From: Taklimakanibacter sp021828105
Lineage (GTDB): Bacteria; Pseudomonadota; Alphaproteobacteria; Rhizobiales; Aestuariivirgaceae
NCBI GenBank assembly: GCA_021828105.1
Contig: JAKATG010000005.1
Span: 282,278-346,277, forward strand
DNA: 64,000 nucleotides
Direction: 5' to 3'
The notes beneath the pieces are model-generated. The model was not told the origin of the DNA, did not search any database, and saw only the letters and a list, made by a program, of their open reading frames with translations. This document shows positions 1 through 8,883 of the stretch, one piece after another (within the stretch, counting starts at the first letter, position 1; every line of letters starts with the position of its first letter). The position numbers and the translations under genes were made by a program.

Positions 1-2
1 TG

Positions 3-710
3 GATGAGAAGCTCGATCCACGGGTGGAAGAATTCTTCCGTCGTTACGGCGGGCCGCATATTGCAATATCGACGAACAGCCAGGGAGAGCGCGTCACAGT
101 ACCCGACGTGGCGGCGGATCGCGTTGTCCTCGTAGCCGGCGATTCGGTCGCCTTTGGCGCGATGATCGATGATGAAGTGACGATCGCTTCGCAAATGCAG
201 GCACGCGACGGCACGCGCCGCTATGTCAATCTTGGCGTCCCCGGCAATTCAGCCGAGGAAAACCACTGCCGCCTCGAAGCCGCCACACAGCGTTACAAGG
301 GGCGGATCGACGAGCTCATCTATGTCTATTGTGAAAACGATCTTCAACCGGAGGATCCCTATGGATCGCCACCGGAAGTCATAGAGGCCCTCAAGAGCAT
401 CGTGGCGCGCGAGAAGATCGGCAAAGTCACTGTGGTCTTTGCACCTTCCATCTACATGGTGGTGCCAGAGATGACCCGCGTCGAGGACTCCGAGTGGACC
501 CCCAGCCAGAGACGGGAAAAGCAAAGGGCCGAACTAAAGGAATTGGTCGAGGCCGCGGGGTTTCGATGGGCTGACGCGGGCGTGCTGGCGCGATCCGAAG
601 AACAAGCGGCGAAGAGCGTTTGGGCGACCCTGGCCTATTTCACAGATACCGTGCACTTGTCGGCATATGGTACCCGGAAATTGGTGGACCAGCTGATGGG
701 CCCCGACTGA
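3..710 (+). CDS. SGNH/GDSL-type hydrolase, 5' partial
   Basis: The frame is open to the window edge, so the true start probably lies upstream; a GTG at 24 is the first possible start inside the window. Numbered from that GTG, the SGNH blocks are visible: GDSVAFG with nucleophile Ser41, the GVPGNS block (Gly71, Asn75), a GxND-like block ENDLQ (residues 104-108), and a C-terminal DTVH block with Asp208 and His211. This is the arrangement of SGNH esterases and acetylhydrolases that act on glycans or lipids. No signal peptide can be judged because the N-terminus is missing. It sits at the edge of a surface-polysaccharide locus, so O-acyl removal or transfer on a glycan is a reasonable inference; the substrate is unknown. 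Confidence 0.75.
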   Translation, partial: DEKLDPRVEEFFRRYGGPHIAISTNSQGERVTVPDVAADRVVLVAGDSVAFGAMIDDEVTIASQMQARDGTRRYVNLGVPGNSAEENHCRLEAATQRYKGRIDELIYVYCENDLQPEDPYGSPPEVIEALKSIVAREKIGKVTVVFAPSIYMVVPEMTRVEDSEWTPSQRREKQRAELKELVEAAGFRWADAGVLARSEEQAAKSVWATLAYFTDTVHLSAYGTRKLVDQLMGPD

Positions 711-761
711 CGCACTTCATAGCGGTTCGAAGTCGGAGGGATTTACCGTCCACCTTCGGCA

Positions 762-1658
762 CTAGGCCGCCCGAACATCGACCATCAATCTATCGAGAGA
801 TGGAGCACGCGCTATCACGTCCAATGCGTCGTGACGTACATGATTGTGGCGCATTTCGGTCTCGATTTCCTGGCGTGAGATCTGGCCCGTCTCTACGCAT
901 TCCTTGAGCAGGGCAAAGAAGAACGCCTCCTGACGAGGGTCTGGATGCTTCTTGTATTTGCCCCAGAGCCTGATGCCGTTCTCGGGCAAAAACTTCGAGA
1001 CCAAGGGAATGCGGCTGGTAAAGTCGATCGGCAGGCCGGTCTTCCATGGCTGGGTGAGCCGCTTGGTGTTATGGAGCAGCCTGGTCTTGTGCGATAGCCG
1101 ATCGAAATCGTTCCATTCATTCTCGAGGAAGCCGACCGAGCCTTTCGGTTCCCTGGCGAGGATGACCCAGTCCTCGTAATCGAGCTTGCCGGCGAAGAGA
1201 TCCTCGAATTGCTTGCGGACATTCCAATGGGTTAGCTTGGCGCAGTCGAGCAGCATGACGCTCGACGCGATATAGTCGTTGCGGCCATTGTGGCCGCCGC
1301 GCGGCCGAGCCATCACGGCCTTGCCCTCCATGTCGCGCTCGAACAGGCCGTTGATGTCGCCCGCCGCGAACACGTCCGGATCGATCACGATGGCGCGGCC
1401 CTGGTAGCCCATGAGCTCGGGCGGCATGAAACGCACCGGGGTGAAGGACTGCAGGTCGTCATTGCGCCAGGTGCGCCAGCCGCCGGAGCGCAGGAACTTC
1501 CGGCCCTCGAACTCGTCGAAGAAAGGAAAATCTTCCCGGCGGGTGATGCGCACATCGAAAGCATCGGGCTTCGCCGAATTGCGCTTGAGCGAATGGCGGC
1601 CGACAACGGCGCCGACCATCTGCTTGTCGTTGGTGTGGATGAATACGGTAGGTTTCAT
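762..1658 (-). CDS. putative glycosyltransferase, paralogue 1
   Basis: A 298-residue soluble protein starting at an ATG preceded by AGGAAA about nine bases upstream. The N-terminus (MKPTVFIHTNDKQMVGA) and an internal VIDPDVF motif near residue 95 look like a GT-A fold nucleotide-sugar enzyme, the DPD standing for the metal-binding DxD. It continues with an SSVMLLDCAKL segment and a WKTGLPIDF segment typical of GT8-like proteins. A second copy lies at 11335-12252 with the same motifs in the same order, so the two are paralogues within one glycan locus. No membrane segments or signal peptide are visible. The sugar donor and acceptor cannot be assigned; the glycosyltransferase call rests on motif resemblance and on the neighbours. 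Confidence 0.6.
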   Translation of the reverse strand: MKPTVFIHTNDKQMVGAVVGRHSLKRNSAKPDAFDVRITRREDFPFFDEFEGRKFLRSGGWRTWRNDDLQSFTPVRFMPPELMGYQGRAIVIDPDVFAAGDINGLFERDMEGKAVMARPRGGHNGRNDYIASSVMLLDCAKLTHWNVRKQFEDLFAGKLDYEDWVILAREPKGSVGFLENEWNDFDRLSHKTRLLHNTKRLTQPWKTGLPIDFTSRIPLVSKFLPENGIRLWGKYKKHPDPRQEAFFFALLKECVETGQISRQEIETEMRHNHVRHDALDVIARAPSLDRLMVDVRAA

Positions 1659-1806
1659 GGCTTGCGGGTTTCCTATGCGCCTCGGGTTATAGCCGACAGG
1701 ACGGGGCCAGGCGAGCCCGCTCTTGGCGTATGGGAGGGGTTAGAGCTCGCCCCTTTCATATATAGGAGGTTTGGTGTAGGCATCCTGCGCTTGAGCGACA
1801 AACATC

Positions 1807-2562
1807 ATGGATTACCGAATGTTGAACTTTTCCGCAGCAGAAACGAGGTATGAGCCCTATCCGCTGGTGGTCCTGCGGCCGGCGCTTGACGCCAAGGACT
1901 ATAACGAGCTCTGCGACAACTTTCCCGATATTTCCCTGTTTGGCCCCATTCGCGGCTATGACTACAAGCTCAGCCTTTCGGAAAAATTCGCGCCCGACAA
2001 CTATCACAAATTCATCCGTGAGAATAAGCCCTGGAACAGGTTTCACGGCTGGCTGAAGAGCGACGACTTCATCAAGGCGACGGTCGAGTTCCTCAAGCAG
2101 AAATACATCGACCTCGATATCGACAAGTGCTTCGAGACGACGTCCCAGCGGGTCCGCCGCATGGTGAGCGGCGGCAAGATCATGAGAGCGCCCAAGCTTC
2201 GCAGCCGCTTCGAGTTCTCCGTGCTCAAAGCCGATGGCGGCGAGGTCGCGCCGCACACCGACACGCCGAAGAAAATCATCACCCTGGTTCAGACCATGAT
2301 CAAGGACGGGGAGTGGGATCCGGCGATCGGCGGCGGCCTCGATGTCAACCGGGCAACCGACGCGAAATACGCTTTCAACTGGAAGAACAATGCGGTGCCC
2401 TGGGACAAGATCGAAGTCATCGACACCATTCCCTTCGTTCCAAATCAGTGCACCGTATTCGTCAAGACATTCAACTCGCTTCACTCGGTGCGCAGGATGA
2501 CACAGGAGGGTTCAAAAGCCCTGCGCAAGACGGTGACGATCGTGATCGAACGGGATGACTAA
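1807..2562 (+). CDS. 2-oxoglutarate/Fe(II)-dependent oxygenase
   Basis: A 251-residue protein with the facial triad of Fe(II)/2-oxoglutarate oxygenases: His150 and Asp152 in PHTDTPKK, distal His226 in NSLHSVRR, and Arg240, about 14 residues later, as the expected 2-oxoglutarate carboxylate ligand. The spacing fits prolyl-4-hydroxylase-like family members found in bacterial polysaccharide loci. The reaction is likely hydroxylation of a small molecule, sugar or peptide side chain. It is transcribed away from the neighbouring glycosyltransferase gene, with about 150 bp between their starts that must hold both promoters. Substrate unknown. Confidence 0.72.
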   Translation: MDYRMLNFSAAETRYEPYPLVVLRPALDAKDYNELCDNFPDISLFGPIRGYDYKLSLSEKFAPDNYHKFIRENKPWNRFHGWLKSDDFIKATVEFLKQKYIDLDIDKCFETTSQRVRRMVSGGKIMRAPKLRSRFEFSVLKADGGEVAPHTDTPKKIITLVQTMIKDGEWDPAIGGGLDVNRATDAKYAFNWKNNAVPWDKIEVIDTIPFVPNQCTVFVKTFNSLHSVRRMTQEGSKALRKTVTIVIERDD

Positions 2563-2598
2563 AAGCGCTGGATGGCGAGTTTGGTGTAACGCTGCGGG

Positions 2599-3291
2599 CT
2601 AGAGGTAAGGAACCCCAGTTGCCTCGTGGACTGCAGGCTCGGTGGTAAATATCGTGCCGAGCCGGCGCGAAAGATGCCGCAGAATCGCCTGGTCGGTTTC
2701 GGCATGGGCGCTGACGGGCCCGCGCTCGTCGACCAGGGGATTGCGCGCGTAATCATGCGTGATCTCGAAGCTGAAGCCGGCCAGGATGAAGCGCGAGTAG
2801 CCGCCCGCGACAATCCCCAGGGCCAAGGTCGCCAGGCCCGTCGAGGGCTGCTTCTTCCGCATGAGGCCGATCAATTCGGGATCGTGCTCGCACAGCGTCT
2901 CGAAGGTGCGCCTGAAAAACTCCGGTGACGGCGCCGCGAACTCCCCGAACTCGTAGCCGATCCGACGCAGCTTCCAGCGAACGTACTGGGGGTTCACGCG
3001 GTAGTTCCTGAGGTACTTCAAAGCGCGATCGACCATCGGCCCGCGCGGACGCGGACGCGGATAGATCACGAGCCGACCGGTTTGAAGTCCGCGTAGAGCC
3101 TCGACCGCAAGATCATTGGCCGGCTTTCGGCCCGAGGTCACGATGGCGGACACGACCGTGAACCGCGGGATCGGCAGCCCATGGCGCCGGGCAGACCTGC
3201 CGGAGGCGTTGGCACAGGCAACCTCATCGTAGGCGGCACTCCCGGGAAGTATCGGTTCCGGCTTCGAACCAAGTACGAGCAAAGTCGTCAT
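2599..3291 (-). CDS. conserved protein, possibly sialyltransferase-like
   Basis: The frame extends further upstream, but the ATG at 3291 has GGAAGGA seven bases before it and gives a 230-residue protein, so that start is preferred. It opens with LLVLGSKPEP and a DEVACANAS segment, and carries a C-terminal block with STGLATLALGIVAGG, LAGFSFE and SAHAETDQAILRHL. This order (a glycine-rich start, a D-x-V-x-x-x-N segment, then TG...A...GF) recalls GT29-like sialyltransferase-fold proteins in bacterial surface-glycan clusters, but I cannot confirm the family by eye. No membrane segment. Its place between an oxygenase and a pyruvyl transferase supports a role in glycan assembly. Confidence 0.5.
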   Translation of the reverse strand: MTTLLVLGSKPEPILPGSAAYDEVACANASGRSARRHGLPIPRFTVVSAIVTSGRKPANDLAVEALRGLQTGRLVIYPRPRPRGPMVDRALKYLRNYRVNPQYVRWKLRRIGYEFGEFAAPSPEFFRRTFETLCEHDPELIGLMRKKQPSTGLATLALGIVAGGYSRFILAGFSFEITHDYARNPLVDERGPVSAHAETDQAILRHLSRRLGTIFTTEPAVHEATGVPYL

Positions 3292-3461
3292 GCTATCCTT
3301 CCCAAGCTCGCCCGCGGAAACCCGAATTTCCGGTTGACTACGGCAGGGTTTGTACGGATACCATGACGCATCTATATGCGATTGCGCAACCGGACAACAG
3401 GCCAAACAGCTCATAAAATACAAGTGCATAGTCTCCATTAGGTTCGGTGGCGCATCGAGGC

Positions 3462-3584
3462 CGCCTTGACGGGGTGAAGGACTTCAGGCGCATCGCTACC
3501 CGTTACGGACAGGCTGCCGCGAACTACCCGGCCTCTGTCTGTCTCGCCGCACTGTATGGTGGATTTTATGAGTCTGGACTCTAG
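3462..3584 (+). pseudogene. IS5-like transposase C-terminal relic
   Basis: Reading from 3462 gives RLDGVKDFRRIATRYGQAAA and then NYPASVCLAALYGG before a TAG at 3582. This resembles the extreme C-terminus of IS5-family DDE transposases (a K-x-F-R-R-I-A-T-R-Y-x-x-x-A-x-N-Y/F-L-A block before a short hydrophobic tail). Nothing upstream in this frame restores a transposase, so only the tail survives. It is the only recognisable content of the 344-base gap between the genes on either side. The downstream pyruvyl transferase gene is AT-richer than its neighbours, so the relic may mark the edge of an acquired segment. Confidence 0.55.
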
Positions 3585-3635
3585 TCGTTTGCGCCTCGTT
3601 GAAGCCGAGGGAAAACATTACATGCGAGATTGCCC

Positions 3636-4775
3636 ATGAAAGCACCGATCGCCGTTGTCTTCGCGAATTTGAAGGGCAATCTCGGGGACTTTGCAATTCT
3701 GCATGCCATGCTCTTAGAAGTGAGAAGAAGGTTTCCTGAAAATCCAGTGCACGTCTTCTCTCACGGCTTTCGTGACGTCGACAAGGAAAGGCTTATGGCC
3801 TTGAGAGCGTCAAATGCCCCGGAGTTCGAGCATCTCGGCTCGACTTATTCCCGCAATGTTAGCCCGAAGCTAAGGCGGCTCATCAGCAAATTAGGCATAT
3901 GGCCGCTTGCTCAACCTCTCTTCATTCGATCACTCGCGGCGCGCTCGGCCGCGAATGCGGCGCGCTTTCGTGAGTACGAGGCGATTTTCCTCTGTGGCGG
4001 AGATATGTGGTGCGGCGTTGACGTCGGCATATCGATGTTCGCGACATTGACCGCGATACACGAGCATAATGATCAAATCTATGCATATCCCTTTTCGATC
4101 AATCCAAAAATATTCGGATATAGTTCGAAACGCAATCTCCAACGATATCTTGGAAAGATTCGCAAACCATTGGTAACGCGCGATGAAATATCAAAGTCGG
4201 TTCTCGATAAGATCGGCGTAGCTTCGATTTCAGGCGCAGATTGCGTATTCTCCCTACAGAGCCTTGCTAGTGATGTTGAGCCAGCAGTTGGAAGGGATCG
4301 AACGAGAGTCCTCATAGTTTGCACCGGCAAGGAAAAAAAACTGGAGGCCGACTTGCGATCTGCTTTGCAGCGGCTCAACTCTTTAGCCGGCAGACTGGCG
4401 CTTCTGACGACATCCACGCCTGAAGACGGGAAAATTTATGAAGCTCTTTCGAATGAGTTTGGAATCCCTTTTTACGCCCCGAAGAGCTGGCAAGAAACCG
4501 TCGCCGAAATAAAAGCAAGTTCGCTCGTCGTGACCAACAGGCTGCACGGTCTCATCCTGAGTTCTTTGGCGGGGACAGCGGTCTTGCCGGTGACTAACCG
4601 CAAAAAGGTCGAAGCGTTCGTGATCGATACTCAAGTGCCTTATAGCGCGGCTGACATCAATAAGTTGAGTACAGCGCTTGTGGAGGAGTGCCTCATGAAC
4701 CGGGACCCGATTCTTGAGAGGATGACGCGCTACCGGGACGGCGCCTGCGAAATGGCTCGCGGTCCAGTGTTATAG
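3636..4775 (+). CDS. polysaccharide pyruvyl transferase family protein
   Basis: A 379-residue protein from the ATG at 3636; a TTG at 3630 is in frame but less likely. The N-terminal IAVVFANLKGNLGDFAI segment is the nucleotide-binding-like start of the CsaB/ExoV pyruvyl transferase family (PF04230). The C-terminal VTNRLHGLILSSLAGT block is the family's most recognisable motif. Members transfer pyruvate from phosphoenolpyruvate to a sugar hydroxyl pair to give a ketal that adds negative charge to exopolysaccharide. A FLCGGDMWCG segment sits near residues 115-125, where relatives carry a GGG motif. Base composition is visibly AT-richer than the flanking genes, suggesting transfer from a lower-GC source. 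Confidence 0.82.
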   Translation: MKAPIAVVFANLKGNLGDFAILHAMLLEVRRRFPENPVHVFSHGFRDVDKERLMALRASNAPEFEHLGSTYSRNVSPKLRRLISKLGIWPLAQPLFIRSLAARSAANAARFREYEAIFLCGGDMWCGVDVGISMFATLTAIHEHNDQIYAYPFSINPKIFGYSSKRNLQRYLGKIRKPLVTRDEISKSVLDKIGVASISGADCVFSLQSLASDVEPAVGRDRTRVLIVCTGKEKKLEADLRSALQRLNSLAGRLALLTTSTPEDGKIYEALSNEFGIPFYAPKSWQETVAEIKASSLVVTNRLHGLILSSLAGTAVLPVTNRKKVEAFVIDTQVPYSAADINKLSTALVEECLMNRDPILERMTRYRDGACEMARGPVL

Positions 4776-5058
4776 GCCACCGGCAGGCCCACCCGGACGC
4801 GGTTGTGTCCGCACCGGTCCGAAGTGAGGTTTCATTTTTGCAAAAGGCGGTGGACGGATTTCATCGCAGACGCGTCCCCCAAAGAACTCCGAGAATCTGG
4901 ACCTTCGCAAGGGAGCGCGGGACATTCGGGGGCAGGGAAGGCTCTCGCGCCTCGGATTTCGCCCTTCGTGACGACTTGAGGCGCGACCATGCGGGTGCTG
5001 CGGGAACGGCGCAAAGAACAGGTTGCAGGCGGTCGGAGAGTCATGGTAGGTCGCGCAG

Positions 5059-5640
5059 ATGGTCGAGACGCGCAATTTAAGTCAGTACATCGAGATCCAC
5101 GCGGCCGGCAAGCGGTACCACGACGGCAGGATCAGCAATCACAAGCTGTTGGCACCCTGGGTGTTTTTACGCCGCCCTAGGTCGATTCTCGATTATGGGT
5201 CTGGCAAGAACCGCATGGTCGAACGCTTCATTGCTCCGGGCGCATCGATCAGGCACCGCTTCGATCCTGCCGTGCCGGAGATCGCGACGATACCTTTGCC
5301 GCGCTACGATCTGATCCTCAATACAGATGTCTTGGAGCATCTGGACGAGGACGAGATCGGCACGGTTCTCGCCGACATCCATTCCCACTGCAAGGACGCC
5401 CTGTTCTTGGTCGACACGCGCCAGGCCAAGACGATCCTGCCAAACGGCGAGAATGCCCATGCCACGGTGCGCCCCGCCGAGTGGTGGCTGGGGCGAATAG
5501 GTGAGCTTTTTCCCGACGCCGAGCTGATCACCGTGTCAAGCGGCAAGGCCTATATCAGGACGTGGAAGGCGAGCAGCCTTTCGAAAGCTGTCGCGCCGGT
5601 GCTCGGCATGGGGTTGCGAGCGGCGTACTCGCCAAAATAA
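5059..5640 (+). CDS. class I SAM-dependent methyltransferase
   Basis: A 193-residue protein whose ILDYGSGKN (about residues 43-51) is the glycine-rich SAM-binding motif I. YDLILNTDVLEHLDEDE near residues 83-99 is the motif IV/post-motif block of the Methyltransf_11/23 type. It is short, with a compact N-terminus, and likely methylates a small acceptor or a glycan end. The ATG at 5059 is chosen because the conserved domain starts soon after. The roughly 280 bases upstream hold no convincing gene. It is followed by a convergent sulfotransferase gene. Given the locus, O-methylation of a surface sugar is a plausible but unproven role. Confidence 0.75.
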   Translation: MVETRNLSQYIEIHAAGKRYHDGRISNHKLLAPWVFLRRPRSILDYGSGKNRMVERFIAPGASIRHRFDPAVPEIATIPLPRYDLILNTDVLEHLDEDEIGTVLADIHSHCKDALFLVDTRQAKTILPNGENAHATVRPAEWWLGRIGELFPDAELITVSSGKAYIRTWKASSLSKAVAPVLGMGLRAAYSPK

Positions 5641-5816
5641 ACTTGCCGAACCGAAGCGCTGCCAAGCCTTCGAGCGAATAGTCAACCGGTACATCGATAA
5701 GGCCAAGGAGGCGGAGTCTTTCAGCGTATCGGCGCAAGCTTGCTGGCTCTCATGACGTGGCCCATGAGAGTCAGATTCCCATGCCGCGGCCCGGCTCTCC
5801 GTTTGCGTTGTCGATT

Positions 5817-6662
5817 TTATGTGAGCGCCATCGTCAATCGGAAAGCCAGTGCTTCCAGATAGGACATTTGGCGTCGATAGCGATCGTCATAGCGGATCAT
5901 GACGTTGCCCATGAGCTTGTCGCTCCCGCGCAGCTGATGGGGCGCACTCGATAGTGGCTCGCCGCTCGCTATCTTGGCGGCAATTGGCGTGAGATCGAGA
6001 GATAGGAACGTGCCAAGCTTGGCGAGAGACTCTGCCGGGTTTTCACATAGGAGCTTGTAGTCGAGGGACATTGCACGAGGACCGAGTTCGGCTTCGAGGT
6101 CCCTCAGCCGACTTACATGTTGTCGCCAGCGTCGGGTGGCTTTGACGGTCCTGTCCAATCGCCGCCAACCAGCATATTGCAGCCCTAGGTTCCGATGACG
6201 AAGCCGGGCGTTGACAATAGCCTGCCCGTCCTTGAGGACGTGGACCAACCGAAGGTTCAGACGCGGATTTCGGCTTAGTTGCTCGGCCCGATCGGGATCG
6301 TGAGCGACGTCGGCTATGATGTCCCGGCCTGATTCCTCCGCGATAATGCGATAGAGATGCGGCACCTTCTCGTCGCGGGGCAGTCCGACGAACGGCGCAT
6401 ACCGGTCCTGCACAGCCCGCCAAAAGCTGCATGCTGTCGAGTCGGATTTGCATGAGCAGAGCTTGCCTTCATTTATTTGCCGGCCATACGGGAATTCCTT
6501 GAGTTCACCGGTGGGGAACACCCGGGGATGCTGACCGAGCACCACACTGGAGACATTGGCGGCACCGTGAGGGGATGCTGCGAACAAGACTACGAGGGGG
6601 GCCCCGGCATGGGCGATGTGGCCGCCCGACTCCGCCTCGCGCCCTTCAATGACGGTCTTCAT
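5817..6662 (-). CDS. sulfotransferase family protein
   Basis: A 281-residue protein. VVLFAASPHGAANVSSVVLG near the N-terminus takes the place of the PAPS-binding 5'-phosphosulfate loop, and LRLVHVLKDGQAIVNARLR near residue 140 matches the 3'-phosphate-binding segment seen as HLVRDGRAV in many bacterial sulfotransferases. A MSLDYKLLCENPAESLAKL block follows, as in the family (Y-E-x-L-x-x-x-P). Four cysteines cluster around CSCKSDSTACSF. The N-terminal loop lacks the usual Lys/Arg of GxxRSGTT, so either activity is altered or the family is a divergent one. The role is likely transfer of sulfate from PAPS to a glycan or lipid; it is one of two sulfotransferases in this locus. Confidence 0.68.
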   Translation of the reverse strand: MKTVIEGREAESGGHIAHAGAPLVVLFAASPHGAANVSSVVLGQHPRVFPTGELKEFPYGRQINEGKLCSCKSDSTACSFWRAVQDRYAPFVGLPRDEKVPHLYRIIAEESGRDIIADVAHDPDRAEQLSRNPRLNLRLVHVLKDGQAIVNARLRHRNLGLQYAGWRRLDRTVKATRRWRQHVSRLRDLEAELGPRAMSLDYKLLCENPAESLAKLGTFLSLDLTPIAAKIASGEPLSSAPHQLRGSDKLMGNVMIRYDDRYRRQMSYLEALAFRLTMALT

Positions 6663-6808
6663 TCCATGTCTCCGCTCCAGGTAAGCGTCAGGTTAAGCAT
6701 GGGGTAAGCGAAACTGCAAGCATCAAATAAGCACGTAAAATCAAGTCTTTAGAGCGATATCGCGAAGCGGATCGAACCAGTGGAAACTGGCTGCGACGAC
6801 CTCCAATC

Positions 6809-6843
6809 AGGGGTCGATCGTTCGAATCCATCCGGGTTCACCA
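6809..6843 (+). other. tRNA 3'-end-like relic
   Basis: The stretch contains a near-perfect T-loop/B-box (GTTCGAATCC at 6820-6829), a 5-bp T-stem with one mismatch, an acceptor-like CGGGTTCA and an encoded CCA at 6841-6843. No matching 5' acceptor or D-arm was found about 70-90 bases upstream, so this is not an intact tRNA. It may be the 3' part of a tRNA carried by an integrated element (an att-like scar). It sits between divergently oriented functions just before the ABC exporter gene's 3' end. Confidence 0.35.
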
Positions 6844-6853
6844 CCCGATCGTT

Positions 6854-8617
6854 CTATCGATGATCTCTGTCGAACTGAACGATCTTGTTGGCAGCTGGGC
6901 TCTTTGCCGGGCTCAGATCCGATCTCGTGACCTTTGCTACAGTTCCATGCTCGACTTTGTAGAGATGAGTCGCGATATGCGCCCAGGCAGGGCGGTGAGT
7001 GATGGCGACCACGGTATATTTGCCGCGCAGTGAAAGTATGTTGTTGCAGATGGACTCCTCTGTCTTGGGATCGAGTGCGCTGGTCACTTCGTCCAGGATG
7101 AGAAGCTTCGGCTTCGTCACGAGTGCCCGTGCCAAAGCGATGCGTTGACGCTCGCCGCCGGAAAGCTTCTGGCCCATCGATCCGACTTCCGTGTCGAGGC
7201 CCTTCGGCATCGCCATGACGAAGTCGCGGGCGCCGGCCTGGTCGAGTGCGGAGAGAATCAAATCATCGCTTATCGCTGGATTGCCCAGCGTGAGATTTTG
7301 CCTCACGGTCGAATGCAGCAGGCTCAATTCCTGCGGCACATAGCCGATCGAACGTCGCCACTGCCTGATGTCGATGTCATCGAGCAAAACGCCATCGAGC
7401 GTAATTGACCCGCTGTCGGGCGTGTGCAGCCCGATGAGCAGATCGACGATCGTGGTCTTTCCGGCGCCCGAAGGCCCTTGCAGCACGGTGATCGAGCCTG
7501 CCTCGATGCTCAAGTCAACGTCTTTGACGACGGTCGTGGTCCCATGCGAGAAGCGAATCTTGTCAAAGCGACACTCCTTCTCCAAGGTCGGCGTGAGCGT
7601 GCCGGTGTGGGTCTCATGCTGGGCGGCGGCCTTGGCAATGAACTGCTCGGTGCGGACATACGCAGCCTCGTTTTCCGCGGCCTGCTGAAGGAGCTTTTGC
7701 AGCTTACTGACGATCGAGACGACTTGGAAGAAGATCACGCCGAAGACCACGAGCTCCGATAGCGTGAGCTTTCCGATCGTGGTCGCCAGATAGACGCCGA
7801 TCCCGAGGGCCACCGTCATCAGCAGCTCGCTGCCTTGAGTAAGGCCCTGACGGGCGACCTCGCGCGTGATCAAAGCCTTTCGCAGACGCCTGAGCAATGC
7901 GTCTAGCTGTGCGACGAGCGTGTCGTAGCGCTCCATCGACTTCAGCGGCTTGATGTTGCTGATGACATCGGTCGTGAATGTCGTGATATTGGCGGTGCGG
8001 TCGGTTCGCTTGTATCCCGCACGCTTTGATATGGTGAGGATCCAGTTCAACGCGCCGGTGATGCCGACGCCGACGACAAGGCCAAAGAGTGCGACCTTCC
8101 AATTGACCAGGAGGGCGACAAGCAAGTAGATGATCGCCTGTATGGTGTAGGTCACGATCTGGGCGGCAAGCAAATATGCGTTGCCGCAGGCGGTCGCATC
8201 GGCGCTCATGGTATTCGCCAGGCGCCCGGTCTGCATTTGCGTGTAGAAGCTCCAGCGCGCGTCAAAGACGGCATGAAGCAGCTGCTTCCTGATGGCCGTG
8301 ATAACGCGCGCCACTGCGATCCCGGCATAGGACAAGGCTGCGAAGGACAAGAGCGTCTTGAGCGCGAAGAAGGTGCCGACCACCAGGATCAGGTTGGCGA
8401 GCGTCGGCGCCAGGCCGATCCGCGCCAGGAAGTCATGGATCAGAGTTACGGCGAACGATTGCGGCTGCGCGGAATCGCCATTGGCCAATACTTGGATGGT
8501 CGGCAGGAGCGCCGTTACGCTCATGGCCTCTGCGACGCCGGAAAGGAGAAAGCACATCAGGACCAACCAGGGATTTGCATCCCTGGCGGAGAGGAAGATG
8601 CGGAACACTTGCTTCAT
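6854..8617 (-). CDS. ABC exporter, fused permease-ATPase
   Basis: The start is placed at the ATG at 8617 (MKQVFRIFLSARDANPW), because the 28 upstream in-frame residues are not conserved-looking. The 587-residue protein has an N-terminal transmembrane domain with about six hydrophobic segments and a C-terminal nucleotide-binding domain. That domain carries Walker A GPSGAGKTT, a Q-loop (YVPQELSLL), signature LSGGERQRIALARAL, Walker B LLILDEVTSALD and the H-loop AITHRPAW. This is the half-transporter layout of MsbA-like lipid, oligosaccharide and peptide exporters, working as a homodimer in the inner membrane. There is no C39 peptidase domain. Context favours export of the decorated glycan or its lipid carrier. 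Confidence 0.85.
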   Translation of the reverse strand: MKQVFRIFLSARDANPWLVLMCFLLSGVAEAMSVTALLPTIQVLANGDSAQPQSFAVTLIHDFLARIGLAPTLANLILVVGTFFALKTLLSFAALSYAGIAVARVITAIRKQLLHAVFDARWSFYTQMQTGRLANTMSADATACGNAYLLAAQIVTYTIQAIIYLLVALLVNWKVALFGLVVGVGITGALNWILTISKRAGYKRTDRTANITTFTTDVISNIKPLKSMERYDTLVAQLDALLRRLRKALITREVARQGLTQGSELLMTVALGIGVYLATTIGKLTLSELVVFGVIFFQVVSIVSKLQKLLQQAAENEAAYVRTEQFIAKAAAQHETHTGTLTPTLEKECRFDKIRFSHGTTTVVKDVDLSIEAGSITVLQGPSGAGKTTIVDLLIGLHTPDSGSITLDGVLLDDIDIRQWRRSIGYVPQELSLLHSTVRQNLTLGNPAISDDLILSALDQAGARDFVMAMPKGLDTEVGSMGQKLSGGERQRIALARALVTKPKLLILDEVTSALDPKTEESICNNILSLRGKYTVVAITHRPAWAHIATHLYKVEHGTVAKVTRSDLSPAKSPAANKIVQFDRDHR

Positions 8618-8883
8618 TGCGTGGGGTTCTCGTGGAGCCGGCGACCGGCTCGGGGATTGTGTGTTATGGAGGTGAACACCGCAAGCTGTGGGGTTTCCCA
8701 ACTATAGTTGGCGAGCGCTGTAGACTGGTGCTTGTGTACCATTGCCTATATCCGCCTGTCGATAGCGACGCTCGCAGGCAGTTCACCGGGGTGCCGCGGT
8801 GGTGCCGGCGATTCCGAGTGTCTTGAGGAACTGCCACGTATTGGCCGCAACGAGCAGGTGATGTCCTTCGGTTGTCATTGTCG

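Noticed and set aside
5641..5760. Plus-strand peptide FERIVNRYIDKAKEAES after the methyltransferase gene
   Set aside because: Short, with no start or ribosome site, and in a different frame from the gene; no family recognised.
6760..6843. Complete tRNA gene
   Set aside because: Only the T-arm and acceptor 3' strand are present; no D-arm or pairing 5' acceptor strand.
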